64,000 nt of DNA from JAMZMI01 sp039970095 (lineage in GTDB: Bacteria > Bacteroidota > Bacteroidia > Cytophagales > Cyclobacteriaceae): the NCBI GenBank assembly GCA_039970095.1, contig JBDVMP010000067.1, positions 20,747 through 84,746 on the forward strand. The letters run 5' to 3'. How positions within the stretch are numbered: position 1 is the stretch's first letter; each line of letters opens with the position of its first letter. This document shows, one piece after another, positions 25,412 to 33,275 of the stretch. The notes under the pieces are model-generated. The model searched no databases and was not told the DNA's origin. It saw only the letters and a list, made by a program, of their open reading frames with translations. The position numbers were made by a program, and so were the translations under genes.

Positions 25412-26443
25412 TCACAAATTATAATATTCCCTAAACCACTTCATGAACTGTTTCATACCGTAGGCCACTGTTGTTTGCGGCTTATATCCCACGGCATCCT
25501 CCAATTCGGAAGCATCTGCAAAACTCTGTGGAACATCTCCAATTTGGAGTGGTAAATAGTTTATCTGCGCCTTTCTATCGATTTCGTGTTCAATTGCATG
25601 GATAAAGTCCATCAACTGAACGGGAGAATTGTTGCCAATGTTGAAAATGCGATAGGGGCCAAAGCTTGTTGAAGGATTGGGTTTATCACTATTCCATTGC
25701 GGGTCGGGTAGTGATGGGTTGGGTAGCAGTCTGCAAATCCCTTCCAAGATATCATCTATGTAAGTGAAATCACGAAGCATGTCTCCATGATTGTAAACAT
25801 CAATTGGCTCATCGTTCAGCATCTTAGTGGCAAAGATGAACAATGCCATATCCGGCCTGCCCCACGGTCCATAAGCTGAAAAAAACCTTAACCCTGTTGT
25901 GGGGATATCGTAATTAACCGAATAAGCATGAGCCATGAGCTCATTGGTTTTCTTAGATACGGCATATAAAGAAACCGGATGATCAATGTTGTCCCTGACC
26001 GAAAATGGAAGCTTCGTATTAGCGCCATAAACAGAGCTGGACGAGGCATAGATCAAATGTTTGATCCCATACTTTTTACAAGCCTCAAGGATATTTAAGA
26101 ATGCCGTAATATTATAATCAACATAATCCTGAGGATGTGTTAGCGAATGCCTGACCCCAGCCTGAGCGGCAAGGTTTACGCAATAATCAAACCCGTGTGT
26201 CTCGAAGCATTCGAACAGTCGCTCTTTGTCCATGAAATTGAACCTGTAAAAGGTGAAATTTCCGAATTCGCCCAAAAGCTTCAGCCGGTCTTCTTTCAGG
26301 TTCACGTCATAGTAGTCATTGACCATATCAATGCCCACCACTTTGTGCCCTTCTCTAAGAAGCCTCCATGCAAGATGAAAGCCAATGAACCCAGCCGTAC
26401 CGGTTACTAAAATGGGCTTATCTGATATTTCAAGTTTATTCAT
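25412..26443 (-). CDS. UDP-glucuronate 4-epimerase-like NAD-dependent epimerase
   Basis: This 343-residue extended SDR has GTAGFIGFHLAWRLL near the N-terminus, NLAAQAGVRHSL, SSSSVYGANTKLPFS, the catalytic YAVSKKTNE and RFFSAYGPWGRPDMA. The AGVRxS and GPWGRPDMA segments are typical of UDP-glucuronate 4-epimerases (CapI/GAE), which make UDP-galacturonate. It is the first gene of the minus-strand polysaccharide locus, and its UDP-GlcA substrate comes from the ugd product. The 68-nt divergent gap to ccmB must hold its promoter. Confidence 0.88.
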   Translation of the reverse strand: MNKLEISDKPILVTGTAGFIGFHLAWRLLREGHKVVGIDMVNDYYDVNLKEDRLKLLGEFGNFTFYRFNFMDKERLFECFETHGFDYCVNLAAQAGVRHSLTHPQDYVDYNITAFLNILEACKKYGIKHLIYASSSSVYGANTKLPFSVRDNIDHPVSLYAVSKKTNELMAHAYSVNYDIPTTGLRFFSAYGPWGRPDMALFIFATKMLNDEPIDVYNHGDMLRDFTYIDDILEGICRLLPNPSLPDPQWNSDKPNPSTSFGPYRIFNIGNNSPVQLMDFIHAIEHEIDRKAQINYLPLQIGDVPQSFADASELEDAVGYKPQTTVAYGMKQFMKWFREYYNL

Positions 26444-26498
26444 GGATCAAAATCAATATTCTGGCAAAGTAAAAAAATAATGTCTTAGGTATTGGTTA

Positions 26499-26506
26499 TA
26501 AATTTG
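26499..26506 (+). promoter_or_regulatory. Candidate -7 box (TAAATTTG) for the ccm operon
   Basis: TAAATTTG matches TAnnTTTG only 5 nt before the ccmB ATG, in the 68-nt divergent gap. If used, the transcript would be almost leaderless. No TTG lies at the usual 19-21 nt spacing, so support is weak. Confidence 0.25.
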
Positions 26507-26511
26507 CCTTA

Positions 26512-27165
26512 ATGCGCAAACAGGTAATAGCACTTATACTAAAAGACCTAAAAGTAGATTGGAGAAGCAAATATCCGGTGGCCGGACTATTTCTGTACAT
26601 AATAGTCCTTGTGATCATAGGGTATATGTCTTTTGCCAACTTTATTAAACCGGAGGTTTGGAACGCTTTGTTCTGGATCATTCTGCTCTTCACCTCTGTA
26701 AATGCCATAGCCAAAAGTTTTGTGCAGGAGGACGACCGATCGATGTATTATTTCTTTACTGCAAAACCCGGAGCTATTATCCTGGCAAAACTGATTTATC
26801 ACTTTGTTTATCAGCTAGCTCTTTTGATTACGGCATATATGGCCTTCTCTCTATTTCTGGGACCAGCTACTGGAGATCGTTTTTGGTTTACCACAAATCT
26901 GCTAGCTGGGTCTCTGGGTTTGTCCAGTGCGTTCACCATGATTTCGGCGCTGGCCTCTAAGACAAACAATCAGTCGATCATGATGGCAATTTTGGGATTT
27001 CCAGTCATCATTCCGGTACTAATTCTTTCTATATCGAATTCCAAAATGATCATTTTGGGTGGTGGATGGCCCGATATCTCAACCAATTTCATTGCCCTCT
27101 TAAGCGTGAATATGATTATCATTGCGCTAACTTTTATCCTGTTTCCATTTACCTGGAAATCTTAG
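26512..27165 (+). CDS. ccmB: Haem exporter protein CcmB
   Basis: This 217-residue protein has six hydrophobic helices and the CcmB N-terminus (ALILKDLKVDWRSKYP). CcmB is the membrane partner of the CcmA ATPase in the complex that releases haem-loaded CcmE in System I cytochrome c maturation. It opens the operon ccmB-ccmC-ccmD-ccmE-ccmF. No ccmA is visible in the window, so the ATPase must be encoded elsewhere. It is 2 nt before ccmC. Confidence 0.9.
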   Translation: MRKQVIALILKDLKVDWRSKYPVAGLFLYIIVLVIIGYMSFANFIKPEVWNALFWIILLFTSVNAIAKSFVQEDDRSMYYFFTAKPGAIILAKLIYHFVYQLALLITAYMAFSLFLGPATGDRFWFTTNLLAGSLGLSSAFTMISALASKTNNQSIMMAILGFPVIIPVLILSISNSKMIILGGGWPDISTNFIALLSVNMIIIALTFILFPFTWKS

Positions 27166-27167
27166 CT

Positions 27168-27839
27168 ATGCAATATCTTTTGAGGACAAATTGGTGGAAG
27201 TGGGCATGCGTAGGTTTGCTTACTTATGTGGTGATTGGTGGATTGCTATTCTCAACTCCCAGACTCCCTATTTTGAATGAAACGATCCGCGTCTTGCACT
27301 TTCATGTGCCTATGTGGTTCGGAATGCTGTTTCTGTTTCTTGGATCAGTTATTCACGCAATAAAATACCTGTCTTCAGGTAGGGAAGAAAGTGACAACAT
27401 CAGTCAAAGTCTGGCAACCATAGGTGTTTTCTTCGGGATATTAGGCATGCTCACAGGAATGTTTTGGGCAACATTTACATGGGGCGAACCATGGAGCAGC
27501 GACCCCAAGCAAAACGCTTCAGCAATTGGCTTGCTGATCTATTTTGCCTATTTCATTTTAAGGGGCTCCATTCAGGACGAACAGCAGCGCGCTAAAATCT
27601 CGGCCGTTTATAACATATTCGCCTTTGCCGCGATCATTCCTCTTCTTTTCATCTTACCGAGACTTACTGACAGCCTGCACCCGGGAAACGGTGGCAACCC
27701 CGGCTTTAATTCTTACGATCTGGATAGTAGATTGAGAGCCATTTTTTATCCCGCAGTTATTGGCTGGACCTTACTGGGTTTTTGGATCGCCAGCATCAGA
27801 ATAAAATTGAATAACATTAACCGAAAGCTTGATGATTAA
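27168..27839 (+). CDS. ccmC: Haem exporter/haem handling protein CcmC
   Basis: This 223-residue membrane protein of the haem-handling family has about six helices. It carries the WWD-type segment TWGEPWSSDPKQNAS between helices and flanking His residues (HFHVPMWFG). CcmC delivers haem to CcmE. An upstream in-frame start at 27066 would add 34 residues and overlap ccmB by 100 nt. I chose ATG at 27168, immediately after the ccmB stop, where homology begins (QYLLRTNWWKW). Confidence 0.92.
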   Translation: MQYLLRTNWWKWACVGLLTYVVIGGLLFSTPRLPILNETIRVLHFHVPMWFGMLFLFLGSVIHAIKYLSSGREESDNISQSLATIGVFFGILGMLTGMFWATFTWGEPWSSDPKQNASAIGLLIYFAYFILRGSIQDEQQRAKISAVYNIFAFAAIIPLLFILPRLTDSLHPGNGGNPGFNSYDLDSRLRAIFYPAVIGWTLLGFWIASIRIKLNNINRKLDD

Positions 27840-28020
27840 TTTATTGAACATACTAGCCGCCCTTCTACTACAGATTCCCATGGCAGATACTTTTCGTGCC
27901 GATGGGAAAATTTATGTGGTGATCGCCGTGATCTTAATCATACTTTTTGGAATGTTTTTTTATCTATTTCGCTTAGATAAAAAAGTGAAGAAGCTAGAGG
28001 ACGAAATAAAAGATAAGTAA
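27832..28020 (+). CDS. CcmD-like small membrane protein
   Basis: This 62-residue protein has one strong transmembrane helix (VVIAVILIILFGMFFYLF) and a charged, lysine-rich cytosolic tail (RLDKKVKKLEDE). Size, layout and position between ccmC and ccmE match CcmD-type proteins, which stabilise the CcmC-CcmE complex. ATG at 27832 overlaps the ccmC stop by 8 nt; a TTG codon just before it is less likely as the start. Confidence 0.8.
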   Translation: MINLLNILAALLLQIPMADTFRADGKIYVVIAVILIILFGMFFYLFRLDKKVKKLEDEIKDK

Positions 28021-28022
28021 CA

Positions 28023-28427
28023 GTGAAAAAGACTCATATAGTTGGAATAGTGGTGATAGCCATTGCCATAGTCGTGATTATGTCAACGGCAGGAGATGCC
28101 AGTGCTTATGTTTCTTTCGATGATGCGAAAGAAATGTATGATGCGGGCAACAAAAATAAAATTCATGTGGTGGGCACGCTAAAGAAAAACGATAGCGGGC
28201 AAGTAATTGGCATAGAAACGAGCCCTGATTTGCTTTCCTTCAAATTCACCATGGTAGATGAAAACAATGTACAGCAGGAAGTTTTTCATGCAAACCCCAT
28301 GCCCACTGATTTTCTACGCTCAGAGCAAGTGGTGGTCGTTGGCTCATACCAGAACAACAAGTTCATTGCAGAAAAAATCCTCCTTAAATGCCCTTCCAAA
28401 TATCAGGAAGAAGGCGTGAATGTCTAG
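28023..28427 (+). CDS. ccmE: Haem chaperone CcmE, CxxxY variant (GTG start)
   Basis: This 134-residue protein has an N-terminal membrane anchor (residues 5-21) and the OB-fold CcmE domain with IHVVGTLKKN and VVVVGSYQNNKFIAEKIL. Typical CcmE binds haem covalently through the His of a HxxxY motif. Here the equivalent position is Cys123 followed by Tyr127 (CPSKY), the CxxxY form described in Desulfovibrio and some archaea. CcmE receives haem from CcmC and passes it to apocytochrome with CcmF. It starts at GTG 28023, 2 nt after the ccmD-like stop. Confidence 0.9.
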   Translation: MKKTHIVGIVVIAIAIVVIMSTAGDASAYVSFDDAKEMYDAGNKNKIHVVGTLKKNDSGQVIGIETSPDLLSFKFTMVDENNVQQEVFHANPMPTDFLRSEQVVVVGSYQNNKFIAEKILLKCPSKYQEEGVNV

Positions 28428-28430
28428 CAC

Positions 28431-30950
28431 ATGATCCACGAACTGATTGGAAATATAGGCCACCTGCTGGTCATCGTTTCATTTGTAACCTCCGCATTAG
28501 CAACGTATGCGTTTTGGCAGTCCCACGTTACTGGCGAAAAGACCTGGGAAAGTCTATCCCGGTACACCTTCTACTTTCACACGTTGGCGATCATAGGAGT
28601 TTGTGTTACCCTCTTTTTGATCATCAGCAATCATTATTTTGAGTACCACTACGCATTTAGCTATACTTCCAAAATACTCCCTGTTTATTATCAGATTTCC
28701 AGCTTTTGGAATGGTCAGGAGGGGTCGTTCCTCCTCTGGATGTTTTGGAATGCCGTACTTGGTGTGATCCTCATCAACACCAACAAAACATGGAAGGCCC
28801 CCATGATGATGATGTTTTCATTCACGCAGCTTTTTCTCGTGTCTATGATCATGGGAGTGGTAATATTCGATGTGAAAATCGGCAGTTCGCCATTCATGCT
28901 ACTAAGGGATGTGGTGAACGATCAGGTTTTTGACCTCAACCCAAACTTCATTCCCGAAGACGGCAGAGGACTAAATCCGCTTCTTCAAAACTACTGGATG
29001 GTGATTCACCCTCCGACACTCTTTCTTGGTTTCGCCACCACAGTTATTCCTTTCGCTTACTGCATGGCCGGCCTCTACACTGGCAAGTTCAAAGAATGGA
29101 TAAGGCCCGCACTGCCATGGGCACAGTTTTCTGCAGTTGTATTGGGTGTTGGCATTTTGATGGGAGCGTATTGGGCATATGAGACGCTAAACTTTGGTGG
29201 TTACTGGAACTGGGATCCTGTAGAGAATGCAGTGTACGTTCCCTGGCTTGTTTTGGTCGGTGGAATTCATACCATGATTGCTTTCCGCAAAAACGAAACA
29301 GCACTCAAAGCCTCCATTGTATTGGTTGTGGCCACTTATGTTTTGATCGTGTATTCTACATTTTTGACTAGGAGTGGGATATTGGGCAATGCCTCCGTGC
29401 ACTCATTCACAGATTTAGGACTTTCAGGTCAGCTATTGATCTACCTTTTCGTATTTCTGATTTTATCCATTGTCCTAATCGTAAAAGCATTCAGAGCGAT
29501 CCCTTCACCAAAAGAAGAAGTTTCGGCTTACTCCCGCGAATTCTGGATTTTCATGGGAGCAATAACGCTTAGCCTGATGGCTTTCCAGGTTATCATCCCA
29601 ACTTCAATTCCTGTTTGGAATGCCATAGTGGAAGCATTTGGAGGGTCTTCTAACATGGCACCTCCGGCAGATCAGGTCGGTTTTTATACCAAGTTCCAGC
29701 TTTGGTTCGCTGTAGCCATTGCCATTCTTTCTGGTACGGGTCAGTTTTTCTGGTGGAAAAAAATGGATGCCAAAGAGTTAAAAAATCAGCTTTACGCACC
29801 CTTTTTAATCTCTTTGCTGATTTCCGCTTTGATCATCGTCTTCTTCAAAATCCATGAGTTTGGATACATCCTCTTACTAACCACATCGATTTATTCGATA
29901 GTAGCCAACCTTAAAATTTTCATTTCAATAGCCAAATCAAACATCAAGCTCTCTGGTGGAGCTATCACCCATATCGGCGTAGCGATGATGCTTTTGGGTA
30001 TTCTCTTTTCGTCGGGCTATTCCAAAATTTTGAGCACGAATAATACCGGGCTGCTCTGGAGTAAAGAGTTTCCTGACGAGGTAAACCAAAACAATTTGTT
30101 GCTTTTTCTCAATGAGCCCAGACAAATGGCGGACTACTCCCTGACTTATAAAGGGATGCGAAAGTTGAGTACAGATTTCGGCTATGTTGACCTTAATGAT
30201 ATCGAAGGGGCTCTTAGTCCGTTGGAGTTAAGAATTGGGAAAAACACTACAACAAGCGATGGAATAGAGCTAAAGCAGGGAGACACAATCAGAATCATTA
30301 ATCCCGAGAACAGCTATTTTGAAGTGCTCTATAGCAAAGCCAATGGAAGTGAGTTTACGCTCTTCCCTAGAGTTCAAATGAATGAGTCCATGGACATGAT
30401 AGTCTATTCTCCAGACATAGAGAGGACACTTACCGCAGATCTTTACACCCATGTGAGGACGTTTCCAGATCCAGAGCAGGAAGTAGATTGGAGCGATATT
30501 CAAGAAGTAAAAGCAGAGCCAGGTAAGCCTTTCTTTATCAATGATTATGTGGCGCACTTTGTGGGCATGGAGCCGATTTCCGACATTGAAGGGATCGAAC
30601 TCAACGAAGGAGACGTGGCTGTAAAAGCCGTAATAGAAATAGAGGGAGAGCAGAAAACATACGTAGCTGAACCTATATATGTCATCAAAGACAATCTGGC
30701 CGGGCGTATCCCCGACCAGGTCAATGACCTTGCTGCCAGAATTACGATCCAAAGCATTGTGCCTGAGGAAAACAGCTTCGTGTTTGGTATCAGCACCACT
30801 CAAAAAGACTGGATAATCATGGAGGCTGTGGAAAAACCAGGCATTAATATTTTGTGGCTGGGAACGTTCCTGCTAGTGATTGGGTTTGGTGTAGCTACAG
30901 TGAGAAGATACACTGATTTCGTGAAGATGCGCGACAAAGGAATGGAGTAA
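28431..30950 (+). CDS. ccmF: Cytochrome c maturation haem lyase CcmF
   Basis: This 839-residue multi-pass protein has the haem-binding WWD signature GGYWNWDPVENAVYVPWL near residues 258-275, GSLLLWMFWNA-type helices near the N-terminus, a conserved His segment (NYWMVIHPPTLFLGF) and a periplasmic C-terminal domain before a last helix. CcmF attaches haem from CcmE to the CxxCH of apocytochromes. It is longer than E. coli CcmF (about 650), a difference lying mostly in the C-terminal periplasmic part. No ccmG, ccmH or ccmI follows it. Confidence 0.93.
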   Translation: MIHELIGNIGHLLVIVSFVTSALATYAFWQSHVTGEKTWESLSRYTFYFHTLAIIGVCVTLFLIISNHYFEYHYAFSYTSKILPVYYQISSFWNGQEGSFLLWMFWNAVLGVILINTNKTWKAPMMMMFSFTQLFLVSMIMGVVIFDVKIGSSPFMLLRDVVNDQVFDLNPNFIPEDGRGLNPLLQNYWMVIHPPTLFLGFATTVIPFAYCMAGLYTGKFKEWIRPALPWAQFSAVVLGVGILMGAYWAYETLNFGGYWNWDPVENAVYVPWLVLVGGIHTMIAFRKNETALKASIVLVVATYVLIVYSTFLTRSGILGNASVHSFTDLGLSGQLLIYLFVFLILSIVLIVKAFRAIPSPKEEVSAYSREFWIFMGAITLSLMAFQVIIPTSIPVWNAIVEAFGGSSNMAPPADQVGFYTKFQLWFAVAIAILSGTGQFFWWKKMDAKELKNQLYAPFLISLLISALIIVFFKIHEFGYILLLTTSIYSIVANLKIFISIAKSNIKLSGGAITHIGVAMMLLGILFSSGYSKILSTNNTGLLWSKEFPDEVNQNNLLLFLNEPRQMADYSLTYKGMRKLSTDFGYVDLNDIEGALSPLELRIGKNTTTSDGIELKQGDTIRIINPENSYFEVLYSKANGSEFTLFPRVQMNESMDMIVYSPDIERTLTADLYTHVRTFPDPEQEVDWSDIQEVKAEPGKPFFINDYVAHFVGMEPISDIEGIELNEGDVAVKAVIEIEGEQKTYVAEPIYVIKDNLAGRIPDQVNDLAARITIQSIVPEENSFVFGISTTQKDWIIMEAVEKPGINILWLGTFLLVIGFGVATVRRYTDFVKMRDKGME

Positions 30951-30962
30951 CTTTACTCCCGG

Positions 30963-31751
30963 ATGATTATAAAAATAGCTCTTATTGGAAATGGAAATCT
31001 TGCGTTTCATTTAGCAAAACGACTAAAGGAAACTGGGAATCCGATAGCCGGATTGGTAGTAAGGGATAAAAAAAACGCCGGCGAATTCGAGGCATTGTTA
31101 AATAGCAATGCGGTCATCACAACTCAAAAAGATCTTTCGCTTTTCAATTGGGATATTGTACTTCTCGCCGTTTCAGATTCGGCCATTCCTCAAATCGTCA
31201 GGGAATACAAGCTTCCTCAAAACGCCACGGTTCTGCATTGCGCTGGTTCCCGATCCATTGGTGTTTTTCAGGGCACAGACATTGAGAAATACGGAGTGCT
31301 GTACCCGCTTCAAACATTTTCAAAAGGCAAGCACGTGCAGTTTGAAAATATCCCCATCTATATAGAAGGAAGCTCGGCTAATGTCGAAAATGAGATTCGA
31401 CAATTCGGGGAATCGCTATCACCAAATGTTTCAGTTTTAAACTCTGAACAACGACTTAAACTTCATATGGCTGCTGTGATAGCCTGCAATTTTTCCAATG
31501 CACTTTATAGTGTAGCACAGTCCCAGCTCAACGAAATAGGTCTAAACTTTGAGGTACTTGCAGCGCTCGTTTCGGAGACCACAGAAAAGGCCATAGCCAT
31601 AGGTCCGGACAAAGCTCAGACCGGACCGGCTGCCCGAAAAGATCAAGAAGTCATTGACAAACATTTAGAAGTTTTGGAGTCACGCCCGGAAATAAAGTCG
31701 ATCTATCAGCAGTTGACTAACTTGATCGGAAATTCGCACAAAGACGATTGA
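30963..31751 (+). CDS. Rossmann-like and DUF2520 domain protein
   Basis: This 262-residue protein has an N-terminal NAD(P)-binding fold (ALIGNGNLAFHLAKRL) like F420-dependent oxidoreductases, then the DUF2520 helical domain with HMAAVIACNFSNALYSVA and TGPAARKDQEVIDKHLE near residues 225-240. The family is common in Bacteroidota and has no firm biochemical function; a dehydrogenase or reductase role is inferred from the fold. It follows ccmF by 12 nt and overlaps the prenyltransferase gene by 4 nt. Confidence 0.85.
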   Translation: MIIKIALIGNGNLAFHLAKRLKETGNPIAGLVVRDKKNAGEFEALLNSNAVITTQKDLSLFNWDIVLLAVSDSAIPQIVREYKLPQNATVLHCAGSRSIGVFQGTDIEKYGVLYPLQTFSKGKHVQFENIPIYIEGSSANVENEIRQFGESLSPNVSVLNSEQRLKLHMAAVIACNFSNALYSVAQSQLNEIGLNFEVLAALVSETTEKAIAIGPDKAQTGPAARKDQEVIDKHLEVLESRPEIKSIYQQLTNLIGNSHKDD

Positions 31752-32611
31752 TACGCCTCATCAAATATGATTTTATCGGCTTCCTGCTAGCCAGCCGTAT
31801 TCCCAACCTCCTGATAATCGGAAGTACGCAATACCTTACTGCCATCTTTTTGGTTTCGCATTTTGGACAAAAAAAGGCCTCACTGACTTCTCTGGGCTTT
31901 TTTATGATGGTGGTAAGCACCCTGCTCATCGCGGCGGGTGGATATATCATCAACGATTATTACGACCAAAAAATCGACATGATCAACCGGCCAGACAAGG
32001 TTGTCGTAGGAACGCTATTTAGGAGAAGGCTAGCCATGGCCGCCCATTTTTTACTTTCGATTCTCGGTATTGGTCTGGGGTTTTACATAAAACTTGAAAT
32101 TGGGCTCATCCACCTGTTTAGCACCTTCTGCCTTTGGTATTACTCAAACTCTCTTCGCAGGCTGCCGCTGGTGGGAAACCTCATTATCGCCTTTATGGCG
32201 GGTTTGTCGTTGCTTCTCGTGCCCGTTTTCCTGGGGAGAAATGAACCAATAGTGTATATATACGCCATTTTTGCCATGTCCATCATTCTCATCAGAGAAG
32301 TGATAAAAGACATAGAAGACGTAAAGGGAGATGCCACATTCGGTTGCCAATCCATTCCGGTAGTCTGGGGCATAAGAGGAGCAAAGTTTTTTATTTATCT
32401 CGTGGTTTTGGGCGGCTCCTTTTTCCTTCTTTCCTTTCTGGTAGTGGTTGACAATTGGCACGTTCGCTACTACTTCCTTGGCCTGTTGCCACTATTTGGG
32501 TGGTTTGTTTTTAAACTTGCGGTAGCAGACAGGAAAAGTGAGTTTGAGGGGCTGAGAAGCTTCACCAATCTCATCATCCTCACGGGACTTATTAGCATGC
32601 TTATCATTTAA
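31748..32611 (+). CDS. UbiA-family prenyltransferase (TTG start)
   Basis: This 287-residue integral membrane protein has about eight helices. The first Asp-rich motif NDYYDQKIDMINRPDK lies near residues 74-89 and the second, DIEDVKGDATFG, near residue 190. These are the Mg-prenyl-diphosphate sites of UbiA enzymes, which transfer a prenyl chain to an aromatic or glycerol-phosphate acceptor. The sequence resembles the geranylgeranylglycerol-phosphate or homogentisate-type groups annotated in Bacteroidota, but the acceptor is uncertain. It starts with TTG at 31748, overlapping the upstream stop. Confidence 0.85.
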   Translation: MIRLIKYDFIGFLLASRIPNLLIIGSTQYLTAIFLVSHFGQKKASLTSLGFFMMVVSTLLIAAGGYIINDYYDQKIDMINRPDKVVVGTLFRRRLAMAAHFLLSILGIGLGFYIKLEIGLIHLFSTFCLWYYSNSLRRLPLVGNLIIAFMAGLSLLLVPVFLGRNEPIVYIYAIFAMSIILIREVIKDIEDVKGDATFGCQSIPVVWGIRGAKFFIYLVVLGGSFFLLSFLVVVDNWHVRYYFLGLLPLFGWFVFKLAVADRKSEFEGLRSFTNLIILTGLISMLII

Positions 32612-32615
32612 ACCC

Positions 32616-33179
32616 ATGGGTAAAAACATCGCAATCTTCGCTTCTGGTAGTGGATCAAATGCGGAAAATATCATATTGTCCGAACACTGTTCCGGGCTCA
32701 CGATAAAAGCCATTTTCTGCAACAACCCCAAAGCTTTCGTAATTACCCGAGCGAAGAAATTGGATGTGCCTTGTGTGGTGTTTAGCCGTGAAGAATTCCG
32801 ATCCGAAGACTTTCTCAAAGCCCTGACTGACATAGATTATATCATATTAGCAGGTTTTTTATGGAAAATCCCTCAGTATTTGGTGGATGCCTTTCCAAAG
32901 GAGATCATCAACATTCACCCGGCCCTGTTGCCCAAGTTTGGCGGCAAAGGCATGTATGGTGCCCATGTGCATGAAGCTGTAGTGGCCAGTGGAGAAACAC
33001 AGTCGGGAATCACCATTCATTTGGTAAATGAAAACTATGATGAGGGGCAGACCATATTTCAAGCTAAATGTCCCGTCACAGCAACAGATACGCCAGATAC
33101 AGTCGCAGAAAAAGTACACCAACTGGAATACGATCACTTTCCGCAAATAATCGCGCAATACATTGAGAATCAGGACTAA
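32616..33179 (+). CDS. purN: Phosphoribosylglycinamide formyltransferase
   Basis: This 187-residue GAR transformylase has ASGSGSNAENII near the N-terminus, ILAGFLWKIPQYLV, the catalytic motif NIHPALLPKFGGKGMYG (Asn, His) and an Asp in SGITIHLVNENYDEG. It formylates glycinamide ribonucleotide in purine synthesis with 10-formyl-THF. It lies 4 nt after the prenyltransferase and 96 nt before purH, so two purine genes are neighbours. Confidence 0.94.
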   Translation: MGKNIAIFASGSGSNAENIILSEHCSGLTIKAIFCNNPKAFVITRAKKLDVPCVVFSREEFRSEDFLKALTDIDYIILAGFLWKIPQYLVDAFPKEIINIHPALLPKFGGKGMYGAHVHEAVVASGETQSGITIHLVNENYDEGQTIFQAKCPVTATDTPDTVAEKVHQLEYDHFPQIIAQYIENQD

Positions 33180-33197
33180 TAAAAAGACATATCTTTT

Positions 33198-33205
33198 TAC
33201 TTTTG
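33198..33205 (+). promoter_or_regulatory. Candidate -7 box (TACTTTTG) upstream of purH
   Basis: TACTTTTG fits TAnnTTTG about 70 nt before the chosen purH start, in the 96-nt gap. No TTG element lies at the expected spacing. It suggests purH may have its own promoter. Confidence 0.3.
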
Positions 33206-33275
33206 CGCCTTGATTTTGAGGCAACCCGGCTTATACGGTTCCCTCAACTGCCTGACCCATTTTATCAAAAAAAGC

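Noticed and set aside
27066..27167. Longer start for ccmC
   Set aside because: It would overlap the ccmB gene by 100 nt with no homology in the added residues; ATG at 27168 matches the family start.
33210..33275. Longer start for purH
   Set aside because: The added 22 residues do not match PurH and cross a promoter-like sequence; ATG at 33276 matches the family.
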